Source: Alphaproteobacteria bacterium
GTDB lineage: Bacteria; Pseudomonadota; Alphaproteobacteria; UBA8366
DNA length: 40,344 nucleotides
NCBI GenBank assembly: GCA_021774335.1
Contig: JAJFJD010000018.1
Span: 1 to 40,344, forward strand
Reading direction: 5' to 3'
The stretch's first letter is position 1. Each line of letters begins with the position of its first letter. Of the stretch, positions 35,161 through 40,344 are shown piece by piece. Both the position numbers and the translations under genes were made by a program. Under the pieces are notes generated by a model. That model did not search any database and was not told the origin of the DNA. It worked only from the letters and a program-made list of their open reading frames with translations.

Positions 35161-35196
35161 GAGGGCGGCCTGATCCGCAAAGATCGGGTCGCCCTC
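35161..35196 (+). other. Intercistronic hairpin after the ABC binding protein gene
   Basis: GAGGGCGGCCTGATC and GATCGGGTCGCCCTC form a 15-bp stem with two G-U pairs and a six-base loop. There is no T run, so it probably stabilises the upstream mRNA and limits read-through into the permease genes. Confidence 0.7.
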
Positions 35197-35242
35197 TGAG
35201 TTTCATTGGGCCACAATAATTGCTCGCAGGGGGGCAAGGGGT

Positions 35243-36160
35243 ATGGGTCGCTATCTGGCGCGTCGATCGGTGCACAGCGCAATCGCATTGATTGGGCTTG
35301 TGGTGGCCGTGTTCTTCCTGGCGCGTCTAACCGGCGATCCCACCAACCTGTTCCTGCCAATCGACGCGTCGCTCGAGATCCGCAAGGAATTCGCCCATAA
35401 GCACGGCTTCGACCGGCCGGCGATCGAACAGTTCTGGAGCTTTCTAAAAGACGTATCGCAGGGCGACCTCGGCTACTCCATGCGCAAACAGCGCCCGGCG
35501 ATGGAATTGGTTCTCGAAGCCTACCCAACGACCCTGAAGCTCGCCGGCCTCACCATGGTGATTGCCGTTGTGCTAGCGGTCATCGTCGGCGCATTGGCGG
35601 CCTACCGGCCGGGCGGCGTGTTCGACCGGATCAGCAGCATCGGCTCCCTCGCCGGAGCGAGCGCGCCCGACTTCTGGATCGCCATCACCGGCATTCTCAT
35701 CTTCTCGGTCCATTTCCGATGGCTGCCGACGTCGGGTGTCGGCGACCTGCCTTATTGGATCATGCCAATCACCGTTCTCGCACTGCGGCCGTTTGGCCTG
35801 CTGGTGCAGGTGGTGCGGGCGGCGATGCTCAGCGCGTTGTCCTCGGCCTATGTCAAAACCGCGCGGGCGAAAGGCGTCCGCGAGCATTCCGTCATATTCG
35901 TCCATGCGCTGCGCAACGCTTGCCTGTCGGTGGTGACCGTCGCCGGCGACCTTGCCGTTGGATTGATCAATGGCGCCGTGATCGTCGAGACGGTATTCGG
36001 CTGGCCCGGTGTCGGCAAGCTGATGATCGACTCCGTGATCCAGCGCGATTTTCCGATCGTCCAAGCGGCCATCATGGTGACCGCGACAGCGATCTTCCTG
36101 CTCAACATCGTGATCGACTTGGTCTATGTCGCCCTCGATCCCCGCATCCGCCACCAATAG
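35243..36160 (+). CDS. ABC transporter permease (DppB/OppB-like)
   Basis: The 305-residue membrane protein starts MGRYLARRSVHSAIALIGLV, with six predicted helices. The EAA-type loop is VVRAAMLSALSSAYVKTARAKGVRE, followed by VIVETVFGWPGVGKLMIDSVIQRDFP. It forms the channel with the next gene. GGGGGCAAGGGGT before the ATG is a good ribosome site. Gap to the next gene is 18 bp. Confidence 0.92.
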   Translation: MGRYLARRSVHSAIALIGLVVAVFFLARLTGDPTNLFLPIDASLEIRKEFAHKHGFDRPAIEQFWSFLKDVSQGDLGYSMRKQRPAMELVLEAYPTTLKLAGLTMVIAVVLAVIVGALAAYRPGGVFDRISSIGSLAGASAPDFWIAITGILIFSVHFRWLPTSGVGDLPYWIMPITVLALRPFGLLVQVVRAAMLSALSSAYVKTARAKGVREHSVIFVHALRNACLSVVTVAGDLAVGLINGAVIVETVFGWPGVGKLMIDSVIQRDFPIVQAAIMVTATAIFLLNIVIDLVYVALDPRIRHQ

Positions 36161-36178
36161 TGCTGCCGAAATGACCCC

Positions 36179-37099
36179 ATGACCCAAGCCACCGCAGAAC
36201 AGGAAGCCGTCACGATCCGGCGCGGCCTGCCGTGGTGGCGGCTCCTCGCGCGTGATCCCTTGGCGCTGGCCGCCGCGGTGTGGCTCACCTTCCTTGCGCT
36301 ATGCGTTCTGATCGGCCCCGAACTGTTGGGCAAGGAAGCGACGACAATGAACCTCCGCGCCCGAAACTTCCCACCCGGCTCGTTCGAAAAGGGCTGGACG
36401 ATGATTCTGGGTGCGGACCCGCTTGGACGCAGCGTGCTGGCCCGGCTCGTCGTGGCCAGCCGCAATACGATCTCCGTCGCACTGACATCGGTGCTGGTCG
36501 CCATGGTCGTTGGCGGGTTCCTGGGGCTAATCGCCGGCTATATCGGACGCGGCGTCGGCAACCTGATCATGCGCCTGTCAGACATCATACAGAGCTTCCC
36601 ATCGCTGCTGCTCGCCGTCGTCGTGCTTTATATGCTTGAACCCCGCGTCGGCAATCTGATCATCGTGCTGGCGATCACCCGCATCCCGTCCTATCTGCGC
36701 GTGACCCGGGCCGAGGTTCTGGAGATACGCGAACGCGTCTTCGTCGATGCCGCCCGCGCGCTCGGCGGCAGCCGAACCCATATCCTGCTGCGGCACGTGG
36801 TTCCGGTGGTCGCCCCAACCCTGATCACCATCCTGACCGTCGACTTCGCGATCGTCATGCTTGCAGAGTCGGGGCTCAGCTTTCTGGGTATCGGCATCCA
36901 GCCGCCCGACATCACCTGGGGATTGATGGTGGCGCAAGGACGCAACTACCTCAGCCAGGCATGGTGGCTCGCGTTCTTCCCCGGTCTCGCGATCATGTTC
37001 GCGACACTGTCGGCCAATCTGTTGTCGAACTGGCTTCGCATCGTGACCGATCCCGAGCAACGCTGGCGTCTCGAAATTTCGAGGAAGGCCGATGACTGA
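36179..37099 (+). CDS. ABC transporter permease (DppC/OppC-like)
   Basis: The 306-residue membrane protein has an N-terminal helix (LALAAAVWLTFLALCVLIGPELL), the substrate-loop segment LGADPLGRSVLARLV and the EAA loop YLRVTRAEVLEIRERVFVDAARALGG. It ends with GLSFLGIGIQPPDITWGLM, typical of DppC. Its 3' end overlaps the ATP-binding gene by 8 bp, so the genes are co-translated. Confidence 0.92.
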   Translation: MTQATAEQEAVTIRRGLPWWRLLARDPLALAAAVWLTFLALCVLIGPELLGKEATTMNLRARNFPPGSFEKGWTMILGADPLGRSVLARLVVASRNTISVALTSVLVAMVVGGFLGLIAGYIGRGVGNLIMRLSDIIQSFPSLLLAVVVLYMLEPRVGNLIIVLAITRIPSYLRVTRAEVLEIRERVFVDAARALGGSRTHILLRHVVPVVAPTLITILTVDFAIVMLAESGLSFLGIGIQPPDITWGLMVAQGRNYLSQAWWLAFFPGLAIMFATLSANLLSNWLRIVTDPEQRWRLEISRKADD

Positions 37100-38081
37100 C
37101 ACCGCCTTGCTCGACATCGACGACCTCAAGATCGAATTCCGCAGCGGCCGCGAGACGGTGCATGCGGTAAACGGCGTGCGGTTCCAGGTAGCGCCCGGCG
37201 AAACGGCGGCTATCCTGGGCGAAAGCGGATCCGGAAAAAGCGTAACCGCATCCGCGGTCATGCGCCTGCTGCAATGCCCGCCCGCCTATATCACCGGCGG
37301 GACCATCCGGTTCAAGAATGACGACGTTCTGGAGATGCCGCTCGACGAATGGCGACGGCGCTGTGGCCGCGAAGTCGCCATGGTTTTCCAGGACGCCCTC
37401 GCCTCATTGAATCCTGTGTTCAAAGTCGGCTGGCAAATCGGCGAGCTGTTTCGCGTCCATGGCGAGAGCAACCGCAAGAACGCGGAAGCGCGCGCCGTCG
37501 AACTGCTGGCCCGGGTCGGCATTCCCGACGCCGCCAACAGGGCCCACGACTACCCGCATCAATTCTCGGGTGGCATGCGGCAGCGCGTGATGATCGCCAT
37601 GGCGATCGCCCTCGGCCCGGATTTGCTCATCGCGGACGAACCGACGACGGCGCTCGACGTCACCGTTCAAGCTCAAATTATGGAGTTGCTGCAGGACCTA
37701 CAGCAGGAACTCGGTATGGCTATCGTGCTCATCACCCACGATCTGGGCGTGGTCGCAGATGTCGCTGAAAGCGTCGCGGTCATGTATGCCGGCAGGGTGG
37801 TGGAAAGCGGCAAGGTGCGCGATGTCCTGCGGGCGCCCGCCCATCCCTACACGCTCGCCTTGCTCAACTCGATGCCGCGCCTGCAAGACGACGGCGGCGC
37901 ATTGCAGCCCATCCTCGGTTCCCCACCGGACATGGCGGCGGTGCCGGCCGGATGCGCTTTCCATCCCCGCTGCGCCTTCGCGACCGATGAATGCCGCACC
38001 GCCAAACCGACAGCGGTCGCCATTGGCCCGGGCCGTTGGTCGGAATGCCATCACGCGGAAAGGGTGTTCGATGGCAACTGA
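37092..38081 (+). CDS. ABC transporter ATP-binding protein (DppD/OppD-like)
   Basis: The 329-residue product has Walker [10 protein letters not shown]-loop [11 protein letters not shown], signature [16 protein letters not shown], Walker [13 protein letters not shown] and switch His in [10 protein letters not shown]-terminal oligopeptide extension has CAFHPRCAF. It is the first of two ATPases; it overlaps both neighbouring genes. It powers peptide or related uptake together with the next gene. Confidence 0.93.
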   Translation: MTDTALLDIDDLKIEFRSGRETVHAVNGVRFQVAPGETAAILGESGSGKSVTASAVMRLLQCPPAYITGGTIRFKNDDVLEMPLDEWRRRCGREVAMVFQDALASLNPVFKVGWQIGELFRVHGESNRKNAEARAVELLARVGIPDAANRAHDYPHQFSGGMRQRVMIAMAIALGPDLLIADEPTTALDVTVQAQIMELLQDLQQELGMAIVLITHDLGVVADVAESVAVMYAGRVVESGKVRDVLRAPAHPYTLALLNSMPRLQDDGGALQPILGSPPDMAAVPAGCAFHPRCAFATDECRTAKPTAVAIGPGRWSECHHAERVFDGN

Positions 38082-39090
38082 ACGGACAGTAACCGACCCC
38101 GCCAAGGATGACCCCATCCTCGACGTTCAGGGCCTGGTGAAGCATTTCCACCTCGGCGGCGGGTTTTCATTCGGCCGCGAGACCGCGACCATTCAGGCGG
38201 TGGACGACGTCAATTTCACGTTGCACCGTGGCGAAACCCTGGGCCTTGTCGGCGAAAGCGGCTGTGGGAAGTCGACCGTCGCGCGCACCCTCCTGCGACT
38301 CGAAGAACCGACCGCCGGCCGGGCATTGTTTCATGGCCAAGACATCTTCGGCGCAAACGAACGGGACCTGAAGGATATCCGCCGCCGGATACAGGTGATC
38401 TTCCAAGATCCTTATGCCTCACTGAACCCCCGTCTAAGCGTGGAACAGATCGTCAGCGAACCGTGGGTGATCCACCGCGATGTCCTGCCCCGGGGCGAAT
38501 GGCCGGACCGGGTGCGCGCGTTGCTGCAGAGTGTCGGCCTGCGCCGCGAACATGCTGAACGCTACCCACATGAGTTTTCGGGCGGACAACGGCAACGGAT
38601 CGGCATTGCCCGCGCGATGGCGCTTAATCCGGAGATCATCATCTGCGACGAACCGGTTTCCGCGCTCGATGTTTCCGTCCAGGCGCAAGTGGTGAACCTG
38701 CTGGAGGAAATCCAGCAGAAATTCGGCATCGCCTATATCTTCATCGCCCACGATCTTTCGGTGGTGCGTCACATGTCGCACCGCGTCGCGGTGATGTATC
38801 TCGGAAGGATCGTCGAACTCGGCAGCAAGCAGCAGGTCTACAGCAAACCGCGCCACCCCTATACCAAGGCATTGTTGTCGGCACAGCCGTCCGTCGATTT
38901 CTCCGGTACCGGAGCGCGGCAACGCATTCTGCTCGAAGGCGAAGTGCCCAGCCCGGCCAACCCGCCGTCGGGCTGCCGGTTCCGCACACGATGCTGGAAG
39001 GCCGTAGGCGAATGCGCCGGGGCCGCGCCGGCCCTGACGGACGAACGAGGATCCGGACATCACGCGGCCTGTTACTTTCCGGAAACTTAG
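38071..39090 (+). CDS. ABC transporter ATP-binding protein (DppF/OppF-like)
   Basis: From ATG 38071 the 339-residue product has Walker [13 protein letters not shown], signature [16 protein letters not shown], Walker [13 protein letters not shown] and switch IAHDLSVV, then a C-terminal CRFRTRCWK extension. The longer frame from 37759 is a wrong-frame read of the previous gene. It overlaps the end of dppD-like gene by 11 bp. It closes the ABC operon, which is complete: binding protein, two permeases and two ATPases. Confidence 0.93.
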   Translation: MATERTVTDPAKDDPILDVQGLVKHFHLGGGFSFGRETATIQAVDDVNFTLHRGETLGLVGESGCGKSTVARTLLRLEEPTAGRALFHGQDIFGANERDLKDIRRRIQVIFQDPYASLNPRLSVEQIVSEPWVIHRDVLPRGEWPDRVRALLQSVGLRREHAERYPHEFSGGQRQRIGIARAMALNPEIIICDEPVSALDVSVQAQVVNLLEEIQQKFGIAYIFIAHDLSVVRHMSHRVAVMYLGRIVELGSKQQVYSKPRHPYTKALLSAQPSVDFSGTGARQRILLEGEVPSPANPPSGCRFRTRCWKAVGECAGAAPALTDERGSGHHAACYFPET

Positions 39091-39180
39091 GAGTTCCACC
39101 GCCGCCGCACCAACGATTGCAGCCAAGACGGCACGATCAAAGCCCGGTTTGATCGACGATTCGCTTAAACGAGGGAAAAA

Positions 39181-39227
39181 TGGTGCCCAGGGGCTGACTC
39201 GAACAGCCGACACGCGGATTTTCAGTC
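39181..39227 (-). tRNA. 3' fragment of tRNA-Phe(GAA), likely attachment-site remnant
   Basis: On the minus strand the sequence from GACTGAAAATCCGCG through the T-arm (GGCTG-TTCGAGT-CAGCC) to CCTGGGCACCA matches the 3' half of alphaproteobacterial tRNA-Phe, with anticodon GAA and CCA end. The 5' half is missing: no GCCCAGG acceptor strand or D-arm lies at 39228 and beyond, and the 5' side of the anticodon stem does not pair. It is probably the att copy left by an integrated element, not a working tRNA. Confidence 0.7.
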
Positions 39228-39665
39228 TTCCAGGCGTTTTGCCTATCTGCTTCTCAATTGCTCCTAAGACATTGTACTAAATATATTTTAGCAAGTAGGA
39301 CCAAATCCGCTCATGCCATGATGTTCTGGAACACACCCGAAACATCTGTGCACGCTTACACCGAAATTACACCTGTCGCCACAAACTATCGCCCTCTACA
39401 AATTTCGTTGATAACGCAAGCTCTAGTTGGATGGCGAGTTTTGGAATAACACGATCAGATGTCTAATCTTGTCCGGAACCTATCGTCGCGGAAATGCGGT
39501 TCCTTATAACGGAATTGGGACACCTCCGGTGGTCAACACGCGCATATGTCCCCAATGGACGGATAGCGAGCATGATTGTGAGAAGGCAAGAATGCGCGCG
39601 CGAAAAAAACATCAACTAGGCGTGAATTGGTCCGGAATTTCTTCAAGACCGACGTGTCAAATCAG
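39228..39665. other. AT-richer stretch without recognisable genes
   Basis: This 440-bp stretch is less GC-rich than the rest of the window and has only short open frames without family features. It lies on the element side of the tRNA-Phe fragment, so it may be island DNA. I see no integrase in it. Confidence 0.4.
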
Positions 39666-40232
39666 TCATGTATAGAAATCGAACGTGTCGAGATCATCTA
39701 CGTCAACGCCCACTAGGCGAATGCTGTCGCTCTCGGATAGCTGAATGATGGTGTCGTCGCCATCCTGTGTAGCCAGTGCCAACACATCGTCGTCACCGCC
39801 AAAGTCATAAGCGCGAACGTCGATGCGATCGCCGGTGAAGTATTGCCGGAACCATTGGCTGGACCCGACATCGAAATCCGTAATCGTGTCGTTCCCGTCT
39901 CCCGGTGCAAAAATGAAGGTGTCGCGATCTTCGCCGCCGGTCAAAATATCATCGCCGGTTCCACCGTTGATCGTATCGCGGTCGTCGCCACCGTCCAAGG
40001 TGTCCTCACCGGCACCGCCGTTCAGATCATCCCGATCGTCGCCGCCCAGAAGCGTGTCGTTGCCTTCCCCACCTTCCAGGTCGTCGATACCATCGCCACC
40101 ATCGAGAAGGTCGTTGCCGGCGCCGCCGTCAAGATCATCCCAGCCGCTACCCCCTATCAGTTCATCGTTTCCATCACCCCCAATTAGGTCGTCGGAACCG
40201 GAGCTGACCTGATCCCCAAAACTTGGACCGCT
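39666..40232 (-). pseudogene. RTX calcium-binding protein, 5'-truncated
   Basis: The minus-strand frame holds about eleven RTX nonapeptides (GGDGNDELI, GGAGNDLLD, GGEGNDTLL and so on) followed by FIFAPGDGNDTITDFD and the C-terminal DTFDFYT before TGA at 39666. This is the usual C-terminal end of type I-secreted calcium-binding proteins. Upstream, no ATG, GTG or TTG start is in frame before the TAA near 40266, and the IS-like sequence begins there. The N-terminal part of the protein is therefore missing, probably cut off by the insertion. The left boundary near 40232 is approximate. Confidence 0.72.
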
Positions 40233-40284
40233 TGAGGTGAGAATTTTCTCGTAATGTTTTGGCTGGCATTAGCGGGGAAAGACG

Positions 40285-40344
40285 ATGAAGAAGTCGAGAT
40301 TTTCGGAGCAGCAGATCGCGTTCGTATTGAAGCAGGCGGATGAC
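40285..40344 (+). mobile_element. Start of IS3-family transposase OrfA (cut by window end)
   Basis: ATG 40285 with GGGGAAAG before it starts MKKSRFSEQQIAFVLKQADD, the typical N-terminal helix-turn-helix of IS3-family OrfA. The rest lies outside the window. Its left inverted repeat is probably in the 40230-40280 stretch, but I cannot identify it. Confidence 0.85.

Noticed and set aside
39181..39290. Complete tRNA gene with unusual arms
   Set aside because: The 5' acceptor strand that would pair with CCTGGGC is missing and the anticodon stem does not close, so it is called a fragment.

Overview
The window is about 40 kb of a GC-rich bacterial chromosome. Gene content and codon use point to an alphaproteobacterium, most likely a free-living Rhodospirillales-type heterotroph. 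This is inferred from a FixL/FixJ/FixK oxygen circuit, a histone H1-like Lys/Arg repeat protein, a TAXI-type TRAP transporter, several transporter and catabolic clusters with LysR regulators, and a tRNA-Phe acceptor sequence of alphaproteobacterial type. No rRNA, CRISPR array or complete tRNA gene is visible.

Layout. 1-0.8 kb: a histone H1-like repeat protein, cut by the window edge. 1.0-9.5 kb: an aminophosphonate-type catabolic region with a ureidoglycolate lyase-like gene, phnW (2-aminoethylphosphonate transaminase), a divergent LysR gene, a dimethylglycine/sarcosine dehydrogenase-like flavoprotein, a CaiB-type CoA-transferase and an aldehyde dehydrogenase. The phnW-lysR divergent promoter, with the first codons of both genes, is duplicated 3,597 bp downstream. 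There it drives the flavoprotein and the CoA-transferase. 9.5-13.6 kb: a ModA-like binding protein without signal peptide, an enoyl-CoA hydratase, a cupin, an Fe-S (CCG-domain) protein, and a peroxiredoxin-like gene whose first active-site cysteine codon is TGA, followed by a SECIS-like hairpin. This is a strong selenoprotein candidate. 13.9-17 kb: a TadG-like von Willebrand A protein with a clear terminator, a type II haloacid dehalogenase and a LysR regulator. 17-20.6 kb: fixK, a single-domain receiver with Glu at the phosphorylation site, fixJ and fixL (heme PAS), with matching TACGTACG boxes before fixK and the receiver gene. 20.7-21.2 kb: two small hypothetical genes. 21.3-33.4 kb: two hydantoinase/oxoprolinase A-B pairs on either side of a TAXI TRAP transporter, then an HpcH/HpaI-type aldolase. 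33.5-39.1 kb: a complete peptide/nickel-type (Dpp/Opp) ABC transporter operon. 39.2-40.3 kb: a 47-bp 3' remnant of tRNA-Phe, a 5'-truncated RTX calcium-binding gene, and the start of an IS3-family transposase. This looks like the edge of a genomic island that continues to the right.

How the genes fit together. The first part appears to take up nitrogen and carbon from amino-phosphonate or N-methylated amines under one LysR regulator whose operator has been copied. The hyuAB, TRAP, aldolase and ABC blocks look like uptake and ring-opening systems for cyclic amides or other organic acids and peptides. The fix genes give oxygen-responsive control.
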